DNA of 64,000 bases from Gautieria morchelliformis (taxonomy: Eukaryota > Basidiomycota > Agaricomycetes > Gomphales > Gomphaceae), in contig WHVA01000519.1 of NCBI GenBank assembly GCA_015179125.1, positions 1 through 64,000 of the forward strand, in the 5' to 3' direction. The notes beneath the pieces were generated by a model that was given only the letters and a program-made list of their open reading frames with translations, did no database searches and was not told the origin of the DNA. Of the stretch, positions 11,601-23,112 are shown piece after piece. The translations under genes and the position numbers were made by a program. How positions within the stretch are numbered: the first letter of the stretch is position 1; each line of letters begins with the position of its first letter.

Positions 11601-13289
11601 ATGGCAGGAAGACGCGACGACGAGTATATGGATGTTGACTCTGATTCTGGAGGATCTTTCATTGTCGATGAGCGCGAAGTTGATAAAGCTGCAGGTCGAG
11701 GGGCTAAAGCCAAAGGCAAGAAAGCCTCCAGGCGAAAGGAGAAAGGGAAAGGGAAGGCAACTGAGGTTGGTGTCGCGCGTAAAGCTATCTATGCGGGTGT
11801 AATCAAGCAGCTATGTGTAGCAGGCATACTCATGGGAAGCATCCTATACCCGGTCATGGGATGCCGTGCAAGAGGACGAGGGCGGAAGCTTGCAGCATGC
11901 CGTTGAGGACCTCATGGCGCAAGGGCGCCGTCGTAGGTTTGTGGCCTTTTCCCCCATTCATATACGGTCTACTATGGTTTAATATTAGATTGCTTGCCCC
12001 TACTGCTGCCATTCGGCGGACAATTATCCGTCATCTTGTTATATTGATTGACCTCTCGTCTTCCATGATGGACCGCGACATGCGCCCCACACGTTTTGAT
12101 CTGACATTAGAATATGCGAGAGAGTTTGTTGCTGAATGGTTTGATCAAAACCCGCTTGGTCAAATTGGCCTAGTAGGCATGAGAGGTGGCGTTGGCGAGC
12201 GGATTGGAGATATGGCTGGTACGTGTTGTCGTTAGCTACCTCGGAAGAATCAATTCACTTAGACGACCCATAGGAAACCCGCAGGATGTTTTAAAAGCGC
12301 TTGAAAGCCGGACAAAGCTGGAGCCCGCTGGAGAGCCTAGTTTACAGAACGCGATCGAGATGGCGCGAGCGAGTATGAGGTGAGCCATTGACTTAGTATC
12401 CTTGTGCTTGAAAAACCGAACATGCGCTCAGTCACTTACCTACTCACTCGTCGCGAGAAATTCTCATCATCTATGGTTCCTTGACTACCTGTGACCCCGG
12501 AAACATACACGACACCTTGGAAGCGTGTATCCGCGACAAGATAAGAGTGTCAGTGGTCGCCTTAGCAGCTGAGATGAAGGTTTGTCGCGAATTATGCGAC
12601 AAGACTGGCGGTGAGTTGTTGTAACGTTACTAGCCTATGTAACTCACGCGCCCTCTGAAGGTACATTCGGCGTAGCTCTCAATGACGGACACTTCAAGGA
12701 CCTTCTTTTTGAGTTGATTCCTCCACCCGCGCAACATGCCACTGGGCGAGCTGGGGGCCCCGGATCTGCTGCAGCTGACTTAATGATGATGGGCTTTCCA
12801 ACACGATTACCCGATACGTCACCCCGTGCGCTCTGTGTCTGCCATTCCGAGCTAAAAAGCGAAGGCTTCATTTGTCCGCGGTGCATGGCCAAACTATGCG
12901 ATGTTCCCACAGACTGTGATATTTGCGGCCTCATGATCGTTAGCTCGCCTCATCTCGCACGAAGCTATCACCATCTATTCCCCGTCAAGGCATACACACC
13001 CATGTGAGTGATAATATTGATGTTTCTATGGTCCGTTTAAGGGTCATGACGCTACTGAGAATTGCTGTTAAGCATGGAGCTGAGTCCAGATGAGCAAGCC
13101 AGCCGGTCAAAATCTTGTCATGCATGCTCTACTCCGCTTAAAACGCAACACGCCCCGGGGAGCGCTCCGTCTGTGAGTGCGGTGAGCCCACTGGATAGGT
13201 ACAGATGTCCCGAATGCCAGAACGACTTCTGTGCGGAATGTGACCTTTTCGTGCATGAAGCTGTACACGTATGTCCGGGATGTGGATGA
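11601..13289 (+). CDS. SSL1: TFIIH core subunit SSL1 (p44 homologue)
   Basis: Seven exons fit phase: 11601-11765, about 11824-11936, 11989-12218, 12274-12379, 12432-12610, 12661-13003 and 13073-13289, giving 450 residues. After a basic, low-complexity N-terminus come SWDAVQEDEGGSL and a von Willebrand A-type domain with LVILIDLSSSMMDRDMRPTR, FDQNPLGQIGL, EPSLQNAIEMAR and LTTCDPGNI. Next are a CxxC zinc finger (FICPRCMAKLCDVPTDCDIC), the signature APHLARSYHHLFP (here SPHLARSYHHLFP) and a C-terminal C4-type ring ending HVCPGC. SSL1/p44 binds and stimulates the XPD/Rad3 helicase in TFIIH, acting in transcription initiation and nucleotide excision repair. The length is close to the yeast protein. 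The exact acceptor of intron 1 (11820 or 11823) is uncertain. Confidence 0.93.
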
Positions 13290-13446
13290 AGCTTATTTTG
13301 AGATGGCGTTTTATGAACGTCCGGAGCTGCATCGTACCGTACGTGATTATTGGTTGCGCATCTGCGTCACCGCTCTCGGTGTACAAAACAAATTACAACA
13401 AAGTATTTTATTACATCTGTTTACCCGTACTGTCCCATCCTCTATA

Positions 13447-15042
13447 TCAACTCTGTTCCTCTAACGATACTTCAGGAACTAATTTGACTCGAACTTCTGA
13501 TATTTCCTTCCGGTAACTCACTAGTCGGCTCTTAATCCCCTCCTGGACCACAAACGCATCGCGCATTGTTGTGTCGGCAGGCAGTACGGCAATAAGATCG
13601 ACGAACATGTGCGCTCCAGAACGAACTGCATGGACATCATGGATTGATTGGAGGTTGGGTAATCGTAGGGAGGGTGAGGATGCATCGAAAAGCGGGTCCA
13701 GCTGCCGCACTAGAGACATACGCGTCTTCTCCGACACACCAGCATCTGTCAACTGTTTGAATGCCCCACGGAGGAGACCAATGCCTTGTCCGAGAATGAC
13801 AAACGACACTACTAAACCTGAAAATTCCCAACCTTTGAGGTTCATAGTTCATCTTTCACAGGCAGCGCTTACCTCCGATGGGATCCAGGGGTAGGCCTGG
13901 AATAGCCCAGCTGCCTAAGATGGCAATGAGTGCGACGAGACTTGACCACGCGTCGCTACGGTGATGTATCGCGTTGGCTCTCAAGACGCTACTGTTCTCG
14001 TCGTCAGCAACCTTTTTCGTTATGCGATACAGATACTCCTTTGCAACAACGCTGACCCCCGCAAACCAAGCCGCATTGGGATCTAAGGTATGTTCATGTC
14101 CGTGGCTATGAGCTGCATGAGAAGCAATGGCCCCGGATGTCTGCGCGACGTTTTGCAGCACCTCTTGTAGTGGGCCCGTAGGCAAAGATTGGATGGCGGG
14201 ATAGAGGGCCTCAATGAGGAGATAGTAGGAGTGAAACCCGATCCCAAGGGCGCCACCAATCAGCAAGAGTGACACAGTCGTCGTCCCCATTGTCTCAAAC
14301 TTCCCAAAGCCTGCATAGACTATGAAGTTGAGTATCTAAGGTGGACTAGCCAGTCATACCGTAAGGATACTGGTTTGATTTTGGACGTCGCGAGAGCTGC
14401 CAGCAAAACAGTGTCACAAAGTCGCCGAGTAAGTCACTCAACGAATGACCGGCATCGGCCATGAGAGACGCAGAGTGCAGATACCTAATATCCTGTTCAT
14501 CTCCAAGATGTGCGTCCATAGGCAAGAAAACTCACCAACCCGCCGTGCCCTTGGCGGCGGTAAGTCCAACATTTGCGAACAGCCCGATGAGAGTGATTCG
14601 AGATCCTCGGTCACCTAGACGGCAGGTTCTCATCTCGACTGGAGTGAGAGACTGACACAGACAACTCACCTCCACCCTTGAGGGCTTCTATGACCTTCTC
14701 TGCGTCAGCGCCATGCTCATGCTCATGCTCGTGCGCGCCGAACAGGCTGTGCTTGTGCTCTTCATGATGCCCATGGTGCTCGTGGTGGCCGCCATTGTGG
14801 GCTGGCATTGATCCATTAGTTTTGTGCGAGACAATGGAGCGTCGCTGCGTCTGCGAGAACGAAGTTTGTAGAGTAGAGCTCATCCCAAACTTGAAGCGTT
14901 CGGCCAGGTACACCGATTGGAGACCGAGAACAAGAGGGCGACGTTGGTCAAAGCCGAATGAAAAGCGACACGTAGACCGGGCTGTTAGACGCGGACGAGA
15001 CACTATAAGTAACTGATGAGCTGAGTGACATGAGGGGCGCAT
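13447..15042 (-). CDS. MMT1: Mitochondrial cation diffusion facilitator (MMT-type metal transporter)
   Basis: ATG 15042 starts an Arg/Ser-rich, acid-free leader (RPRLTARSTCRFSFGF) typical of a mitochondrial presequence. A histidine-rich stretch follows (HHEHHGHHEEHKH, later HEHEHEHG), then the CDF membrane domain. The metal-site motifs are visible: SLMADAGHSLSDLLGDF in TM2 and NAIHHRSDAWSSL in TM5. A second His-rich loop (HAAHSHGHEHT) lies between. The C-terminal cytoplasmic part (about 13845-13447) has the CDF regulatory fold (IHDVHAVRSGAHMFVDL). Several introns occur, for example around 14290-14700. MMT1/MMT2 of yeast move iron (and possibly other divalent metals) across the mitochondrial membrane. 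The gene converges on SSL1, with 157 bp between stops. Confidence 0.88.
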
Positions 15043-15291
15043 CAGTCGCCGCGGACCCTAACGGTCGTCGTCACTAGTAGTTGTGGGTCAGGCTCTGCGC
15101 AATGCGATGTTCTGTACAGCACTTTCCCAGTCGACAACCAAAAGACGCTCAGATACAGCGAACAGAACCACGATGACGAAGTACAGCATCTCTAGTGGTT
15201 GACTAAAACATTCCCAGGCACGAGTATATATCAGGAGTCTCTGCGTCATTGCGAAGTCATAAGAGGTAGGCCGCTCCTCCCACATTGGTTG

Positions 15292-17662
15292 TCATTGGAT
15301 AGATCCGGTGTGAGAGGATGGTCCAGTATGAGAGGATGATCCAGTCTGGGAGGATGATCCAGTCTGAGGGGATGAATCTCCCTTCCGGCGAAGTTCCCTC
15401 TGCTTCACGGCACTCGGGAGCTGCAGGTCATCCGTAGCGAGGACGCGCTCCCCCTCGACCATGACACCTGCATCAAATCCAACTTGCCTTGTCGATTGAC
15501 GCGTCATTGTCCTTTCTATGACTGTCTCTGAAAGGGGCCCCGCTTCTGGGGGGATACCCGGAGTCAGCATTACTAGCGTGGAGCTCTCGGGCGTCGAGCC
15601 GCCTCCAGGTGTCGCCTCCCCTCTCGTTTCTTGTTCTAGCGCGACTTCGACGTCTGCCACGGGTAGCCCCACAGGCTTGAAAACCCTTCGTGTTAAGGTC
15701 AACCATTCGGGAGTGCCTCGGCTGGTGGTGGTAGGTCGAGACCACGACGACGTCAACGACACAGTTCGCCGACCGATGTTAAAAAAAGGTATAGACAAGC
15801 CATCTGCAAGACAGCCATATTCGTAAACATACGGAGGTATTTCGACTTGACTCACGGATCAGGATTGATCCCAAAACCACGAAAGACACGATTGGATGGA
15901 GACTAGCAGCAAGACGCTCTTCTTGATTCCGTACTGGCGATTGAGGATGGTCGAGTTTGGTCAGTGCCAAGGTGGATATGAAGATGGCTCCGACACCTGT
16001 GTTATGAGATAAGCTATCGAACTGACAACATTCATGAATGGAAACGCACCCATAGGGCCTAAAATGTGTCGTAATGTTAGCATTTGTGTCAATCACCACA
16101 CTGAAAGAACAGGGAACCAACCGAAGTGCCCTGAGAAAAGAGCCTCACGCCAGTCAAGAATGTCTGGGACCCATCTGTACAGAATAAGCAACGAGGGTAG
16201 GCGGCGGAATGCGAGGAGACAGAGAAATAAGACCACCAGCCGCCAAGGAGTGATACCGAGCTACGCCCATGGTAAGTATTATTTCAGGCCCTAAAAACGC
16301 CTTGCCTACCTCTGGCGAATTGTAAGATGGGAAAGGAAGCCATGCCCCAATGTAGATGAATGCCCCGCAATTAAGAACAAGGTCAATAACAGATGAAAAG
16401 ATCGAATTCTCTATCTGCGCATTGAAATGCCCGTCCCACGAAATAGCAGTCCCTGAATACGGGATCATCAATGAAAACTGACAGTATAGCAAACCTGGCA
16501 CCTACCGGCCGCAAAGACTGCAAGGAGATCATCGCTACCGAGGAGACTTGTAAGGCCGATGCTCATCAACGCCAACGCAATGTACTGAGCTACATAAGAC
16601 TCCCTGTCTATGAAGCGTTTTCTGAGCGAATATTTCATTATGTAGCAGAAGCCGAGCCCAAGGCAAGCTCCGAGGACGACTCCAAGGATCACCTGATCTG
16701 CATATAGCATACATATTTAATATTTATTGTTACCATTTACCATGTCGAGAATGACTTACATAACCAACCGACGAGGAACCAGAGTCCTACAGCTGTTCTT
16801 TTGGAGGACTCTATAGTCAGGTAGATGGATATGCTGCACGCAGTGAATTAATTAATGGTGATGGTCAGCCGCAACAAGTGGCTTATTTACCTAAGGAAGG
16901 GATATGCCAAGCCATCATTTGCAGCAGACTCTGCAGCGATAACTTCAAGACGTCCACTTGAGTGGTTGCAATTGAAAAGAACACGTCTGAACTCACGCCT
17001 TCGGATGTTGGCCGGCACATGCTTCATGGCAAATGTGCCGGAGGTAATTGCTACTGCCAAGATCTTCAACTTGTGAGAAAGGCTCTGCGACAGACAGCGA
17101 TACAGACTCACAGGGTCTGTAGGCGTAAGGCAAGCAGAAATACACAGAGCGGAGATGAAGCTCAGTCCCGGGAACAGTGCAAACATGAAACCGGCCGAGG
17201 TCACCCATCCTATCGCCATTGTTGGCACGACCATGATAGTGAGACTTTTCCAGTGGCGGGCGAGGTAAGCCTGTGGCAGTTCTACTCCGATTGCAAAAAG
17301 TCCAGTCGCCAATGTGATGCGCATGACCTCCAAGGTTATGGCATTCGAATCGGGACTCCAAGATCGCGGATTGAAAATGTTTGCGCCGTGGGGACCGACG
17401 ATAATTCCGAACACTGTTGCAAGGACCGATTCTCCAATATATAACTTGTTTCTGTGAGACGGTATCAAGACAATAAGACTGCAGACACACTTTCTCTTTA
17501 GCAAGCAAAGATATCATGCTGAAGAACACAACGAAACCCCCAAGCGAGAAATACGCTATAGATACAGGAGATAGCTGACTCGTTAGGAAGATTAGAGAAA
17601 GCAACTGAAAGTCGTACGAAATGATATCAACTTACATCTACAAGGTGAACTTGCAACGGCAT
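15292..17662 (-). CDS. NHA1: Plasma-membrane Na+(K+)/H+ antiporter, NHA1/SOD2 type
   Basis: Exon 1 (17662-17636) encodes MPLQVHLVD. A 61-nt intron (17635-17575, donor GTAAGT, branch CTAAC) leads to LSPVSIAYFSLGGFVVFF. The transporter core shows the fungal antiporter landmarks: EKLYIGESVLATVFGIIVGPHGA, ISACLTPTDPV, the ion-site region AAESAANDGLAYPFL, GSDDLLAVFAAG, and WDGHFNAQIENSIFSSVID. About 12 membrane helices are interrupted by several introns. The C-terminal tail is cytoplasmic, Ser/Thr-rich, and ends in three 18-bp/6-residue repeats (SSSQTG-like). NHA1 exports Na+ and K+ in exchange for protons. The tail is much shorter than in S. cerevisiae and nearer to SOD2 types. The 5' end is partly duplicated upstream. 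Confidence 0.88.
15313..15366. repeat. 18-bp tandem repeat, three copies, in the antiporter C-terminus
   Basis: Units of the form AGAGGATGATCCAGTCTG repeat three times with one to three mismatches, in frame, encoding Ser/Thr/Gln/Gly-rich hexapeptides at the end of the NHA1-type protein. Confidence 0.8.
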
Positions 17663-18120
17663 TTCTGTGGCTCTCAGATAGGGCTGAGACTGGAACGAAA
17701 AACGGCCGTCCCGAACTTCAAAGTGTCTGAAAATACTTATACGAAAGGCTTTCCGAGGTCTCCGAGCGCGTCGTCTCCCAACGGATGGCGTCCCAATGCG
17801 CAATATGAATGTTTGGCGCAGACCGGAATTTTACACAGTCACTTAATAGTTGCCAGCGCTAATTCTTCCTTCACGAAAGATTAGAGAAAGCAACTGAGGG
17901 TCGTAATCAACTTACATAAGGTGAACTTGCAGCAGCATCTCTGGAACTAAAAATAGATGTTTGGAACTTCAAAGTGATAATACTTACGCGGAAGGCTTCC
18001 CGAGGTCTCCGAGCGCGTCGTAACCGGAGTCCCGATGCGCAATGTCAATGTTTGAGCGCAGACTGGAATTTTGGCCCCGACTCGACGAGGCTAATAGTTT
18101 CCAGCGCTAATTCTGCCCTT
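17590..18120. repeat. Tandem duplication of the antiporter promoter and first exon
   Basis: The block from GATTAGAGAAAGCAACTGA at 17590 recurs at 17879 (289 bp apart). The motif GGTCTCCGAGCGCGTCG recurs at 17757 and 18004 (247 bp apart), so the second copy is about 40 bp shorter. The distal copy keeps an ATG (17938), LQVHL-coding sequence and a GTAAGT donor. Its exon is 23 nt instead of 27, so it would not join in frame with exon 2. Confidence 0.8.
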
Positions 18121-19597
18121 CATCCTCTTTTATTATGTGTTCTTTTTGTAATCTCCAGTGTGGAGCGCACTCGAGTGCCAGTATCGATGAGATCTCGGAA
18201 GGAACAAGGCCGCCATGATATGGCAAGAAAACATCCTCACATGCCCTCGCATGTCCACGTAAGGCCGTTGAAGTCTTCCCACGGCCGAGGGTTGCTCAAT
18301 AAAATGAAATCACTCTCGATGAGCTCCGTGCGAGTAACTTGAACTTACTAAGGTCAACAGAGACTACGAAATTTCCCTACCAGGGGTATTCAGGAGCCTC
18401 GTAGCAAAGATATGGTCTGAAATAAGCATTCGGGGCGCGCTAGCGATAGAGAGAGAGAGGGAGAGAGAAACGATCAACTTATATTGAGCAATGCTAATTT
18501 GACTAATTTGATGCTGGATCCCGCCTTCGCGCCCATAAGGCACCACGGCGCTTGCCGGGCATGGACTTATGTGAGCTAAATGAATTGCATCCGTCGACTT
18601 GTAGCTGTGATTTTCAATCAAGAGTCAGGGCTTCAAGCTTCAAGCTTCATATTTCAAAGCTTCAAAAGTATGCTTTCAGGTTTCAACGCTTCCCGAGTCG
18701 TTTGCTTGGTAACATTATCACTTCCATTAAACACCTTGGTCACTGGAGTTCATCGATCTGTCGCTCATGACTATTTGCGCAAGCCCTTGGCTAAATCCGA
18801 TGTGCGAAGCGAAGTCTGGTGGCATCATGAGTTCAACAACTCTTCAAGTTCTCTGGAGGGTGCCAGCGAACCGCTGATATAAGTATCCTGCGACATGGCT
18901 TCTTATTCGCCCTCGTGATAGACGTATTGGTATCCTTCTCATGTTTGGCGCATCCGAGTCGGAATTCCGGCGAGGACGGCATGCGCTTTTTGGGCTTGTG
19001 ATGCTGATCTCCACAGCGCGGGTGCAAATGACCGAGCGGAAGCAAATGTAGGTTTTGCTGTCCAGTCGCAGTTCTCATTTTATCAGATAAGTGACGACAT
19101 CGGTTTCACGCCAGGCTTATTTCCTTGTCTTCCATCACTCGTCGATTCATCGCGTGCTGCCTGGCGTATCTACTTAGCTTGAGTTGCCATCATCCGCCAG
19201 CTACAGCTCTCTATTGATTCTGGAGAGATGATCGTAATCCATCGATGCCCAGATAAGCGGTCTATCTTCAGGTGTCATATTCACCCAAAGAGGCCTGGTC
19301 GTCGTTGGATCTTAAATTCAGCCTAGTCGCCGTGATACAGACCCACTTTCTGGTATGGATTCTTCCCCGTGCAGCTGCCACATGCCATCCCTACACCCAT
19401 AGGCATTTATGACATCTCTCCCGCCCCGGTTTCTCGAAACTTCCGGCGATCAAGTTAGAGCCACTTGGTTGATCTCCTCGGAACGAAGCCACCTGGCGTG
19501 TTGTAATCAACTGCATGGTTGTCTCTTCCCTTATTAGGCCCTGACACTACGCCCCTTACGGCTCTTGAGAGTGTATGGAATAAAGGGGGTGGTTGCT
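18121..19597. other. Gene-poor stretch, nothing firmly recognised
   Basis: It contains a run of TTCAAGCTTCAAGCTTCA-like repeats (about 18630-18670). A plus-strand frame from ATG 18669 to 18882 has a hydrophobic start (LVTLSLPLNTLVTG) and could encode a short secreted peptide, but nothing supports expression. The rest has no open frame of note. Confidence 0.35.
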
Positions 19598-19983
19598 ATG
19601 CGACTCCTTTGTTGTGCGGTTCCTTTTTGGTCGGAATGTGCTGATGCTTTGCCTTCTCCCCATTGGCAATTCCTTCGGCTCACGACATCGGCCTATTGAG
19701 CTTCATTCGAGGCGCCATCATTCCTATCGGCACTTGCCACGCCATCAAAATTGTGTTCCCGCGGCTCAAGTCAACAAAGGAGCAGGCTTTATGCGACTCC
19801 TTTGTTGTGCGATTCCCTTTTGGTCAGAATGTGCTGACGCTTTGCCTTTCCCCATCGGGCAATTCCTTCTGCTCACGACATCGGCCTATCGAGCTTCATC
19901 CGGGGCGCCATCATTCCTATCGGCACTTGCCACGCCATCAAATTTGTGTTCCCGCGGTTCAAGTCAACAAAGGAGCAGGTTTT
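19598..19983. repeat. Tandem repeat, two copies of 193 bp
   Basis: Copies at 19598-19790 and 19791-19983 are about 90 percent identical, from ATGCGACTCCTTTG to AACAAAGGAGCAGG. The repeat ends (ACTCCTTTGTTG and CAACAAAGGAG) are inverted with respect to each other, so each unit is bounded by a short inverted repeat. 193 bp is not a multiple of three, so it is not a coding repeat. Confidence 0.85.
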
Positions 19984-20437
19984 GGATAATGCAGGAGTCG
20001 GCAGCTTGACTCACGGTTTAGTGTAACACATTGACATACTGTTTACACTGTTCTTCTTGTTTATATTTTTTTCCCTGAAATTTTTGCAGGGGTTTATGGA
20101 CCCTGGCGGGATCGGCATGTGTAAGGTTACCAAATACGTAAAATTAGCGATTGGTGGCGCTGAGTTTGATGAGGGTCGCTTGTCTATGTTTGCCCCTGCC
20201 TAAGAGAAACCTTGTCCCTTGACCAAGGTTATGTTTGTTTCTCTCGCATCCGACACAATTCCTTCCTATCGTCGTTCTACTGTAATCTCTTGAGCCCATC
20301 TTCCTCGAACATATTCTGCTTCTTCGCAGCTCATACGGTTATCAGAGCTGCTTCCGCTTACATACCATTTTCTTCTGCTTCTGCTTAACATCTTGTTTCC
20401 ACGCAGTTTCCCTTGCTTTGCGCGATAATAATTCACG
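19984..20437. other. Upstream region of the 20.4-kb gene
   Basis: Non-coding sequence with pyrimidine-rich tracts (for example TTCTTCTGCTTCTGCTT near 20370), as is common in fungal promoters and 5' leaders. No clear TATA box. Confidence 0.4.
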
Positions 20438-23047
20438 ATGGACCAGTCTAATGCCCCTGAAACCCCTGGATCGAGGCGGACGCATTCAGCGTGAGTTTCC
20501 CGTGGCGATCTAAGTTAGATGATGTACTGACTTATTCCACCGCGTCAGACAAAGTGGTGGGATGACGCCGCCTTCTGATCCGGTGAGTTCTGTCCAATGT
20601 GGATGCTCTTGATCGTTTCACTCTCAAATGCCACCATAATTTCTGAATTATTTTATTTTATTTAATTAAGACCAGGACTCACATTATGAACAGGTTGTTG
20701 AAGGGGATCACGACACAGCCCCATCTGAAGACATGCCTTCGGGAAATACTGCGCGACCCAACACTCCGCCAGTGCCACTACTTCGTCCGGCGCAGGGTGC
20801 ATGGGACAGGGCGTATGGGTCCGGCAAACCACAGGCGCAGACACGTTCTGTGCCTCAGAGCAAGGACACTCCGCCCCAAGTCGCAAACCCAAGCCAGCCA
20901 CGAGGACTCGATCACCAGGGTGCATCGGCATCCCCATCTGCGCATACCCGCTCTAAGGACGGCTCAAGCAAACGTCGTGAGCCTGGCGCCTCCGCAACTG
21001 CCTCCGGGTATCCGGGGCAAGACCATAGTTCGAGGGTTACACACCCAGAAAGTGCGCAACGCCATTCACAGGCGTCTGGCCCTGTTGGGTCCTCATCTCA
21101 CAACTACAACCCACCGCATGAGCCGCGCGAACACTACCGTAATGCCGTGTATGCGCGTACAGCGCCTTCTTCGACGAGCGGGGCACGAGGACATTCACCT
21201 GCTGTTGCAGTCCCTGCACCAAGCCCTCCATATCACCCTCAGGATCAGCCTCCAGGACCCCCTCGGCCACCGTATCACGAACATACACGAGCTTCTACCG
21301 CACCCTCGTACCCACCACCGAATTACTATCCCGGCGCCCCCCCATACGGACACCCACAAGCTCCTCCGACCTCTCATAACTATCCTCAGCACCGTCCATA
21401 CTCGGAGTCTGATCCATATGCTTCCGCGTCGCGGAATCAAAATTCGGCATACCCCGCCATGAACTATACCCAAGATCACGAAGATCCCGCGCCTGTCGTG
21501 TTCCTTTTAATGGAGGACATACGTTTTGGAGGCCCAGAACCTGATTTCCAACTTGCTGAAGTCAATGTTCCGCTGCGGCCACAGGTTGGAGAGGAAGGAG
21601 GATGGTGGGCTGACGGCGAGGAAGTGATGAAAGCTCTCCAGCTCACTCCATCACGTCTAGAAGGTGCTCAATTACTTTGTTAGAGGCAAATGCGCCGCCT
21701 AAACTAATCCACCGAACTAGGTGCCGCGAAAGTATTTGCCCGCCGTGGCAAATACCGGCAATGTTTTGTGCGGTTTTCCGAGGACGGCACAATGGAGTGC
21801 CAGCCATCAAATCTAATGGTTTCGAAGGAGAAAACTATAGAGCTGATAATCGAGCCTGTTCGTCTGTTACGCTGAGCTACTACAGTATTACTGCTAGGAT
21901 AGGACAGCCAGCTCACTTTGGATTTTATATTATCTACAGAATCTGGAAAATCGCACGCCTCTGCGTGAGCCATATATTCTTCAAAATCCACAACATAACT
22001 CATACCCCCGCAATTATGCTTCTTCACCAGTGGTGCCTACACAAGCGCGCAGCGCATATGACGACTATGGCCATTACTCGCAGCCACAATCTCATACGTA
22101 TCCCCCTCAGCAGTATTACATGGCGTCCAATGGGAAGCGCACCTCCGGAGAGGTTGTCTCGAATTCACCTGGAGAAGATCAACCAATTGCGAAACGTTCA
22201 AAGACGGAACAGTCATCTTCATCCTCGTCCAAACGACCTGCGCATTCACGAAAACCCGGTTCCTCGCAAGCCAGGCCCAGTGCTGGGGGTGGCGGCGCGA
22301 TGTCCGGACCTTCGGCTGTCGGTGGTGCGACGCAAGCAACTACGAGGTTGTCATCCCCCGAGGAGGTCGTGCAAGAACCCATCTCGCCATACGGACCTTT
22401 TCGGCGCCATGAGCTAAACCCGTTGCCCGCTAAACAACCAAAAGAAGTTGTCAATGCCGCAATCGTGGCGTACCTACGCTCCCACATCCAGAATGAGGAG
22501 GGCTATCTGGAATTTGCGGGGTCCAAGGGTCGCCTATTGCCTATTCCGGACTTGCTGAAAGGATACAGGTTCGCCACACGAATTGTCAACACTTGGGCGA
22601 ATAGAAAGACACCTCCTACAATTGAAAACTGCCCGAATAAACGTATCACTAAGGTGTGTGGGCATGTTTATTCTGATACCATCATGCTGCAATTTTTTTT
22701 TCTTTCAGAATCATGTCCTGCAAGCGCTCTTTAGGCAAACAAGTTGGGGAAGTGATTGCGAGCAGACACTGCAGCTTGCCGAACGGTATGGCCCGGGCGG
22801 ACCACGCGAAAATTCACGCGTGGTTGAGATACTGAGTGGAGGTTCTATGTTACCTGAGAGAACCGGAGACAGGGGAGACAAGGCTCCAGGACGCTCGCAA
22901 GGATCAGTGGCACTATTAGATTTTTTAAAGGACGTTGACAAAGAGAACAAGGCCAGGCGAGAGGAAGAACAGCTCAAAGCTATGTCCTCGGGCGGCAAGG
23001 AGCCGAACGAGAGTGGAGGACTCGAAGGTGACATTGCTGGCGAATAG
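20438..23047 (+). CDS. Unrecognised Pro/Ser/Tyr-rich protein with a conserved core, probably nuclear
   Basis: Six exons fit phase: 20438-20490, 20549-20582, 20694-21663, 21721-21857, 21940-22653 and 22709-23047. Residues about 30-290 are disordered and rich in Pro, Ser, Tyr and His. A compact segment follows (VFLLMEDIRFGG, then KVFARRGKYRQCFVRFSEDG and MECQPSNLMVSKEKTIELII), which reads like a beta-rich domain. A second disordered basic region (GKRTSGEVV, KRSKTEQ) resembles a nuclear localisation signal. It leads to a helical C-terminal block (KQPKEVVNAAIVAYLRSHIQ) and an acidic coiled end (LLDFLKDVDKENKARREEEQ). I do not recognise the family; a chromatin or transcription role is only a guess. 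It converges on the MBL gene with 65 bp between. Confidence 0.75.
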
Positions 23048-23112
23048 ACGCACAGTTGACGAGGACGTGCGCACCGGCAGCGAGACTAAATTATACCGCC
23101 TTATTTATACAG

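Noticed and set aside
19593..20009. Plus-strand ORFs over the 193-bp repeats
   Set aside because: The repeat unit is not a multiple of three, so the frame changes between copies; not a coding repeat.
22030..22417. Alternative frames within the proline-rich gene
   Set aside because: Shadows of the real exon 5, which joins in phase on both sides.
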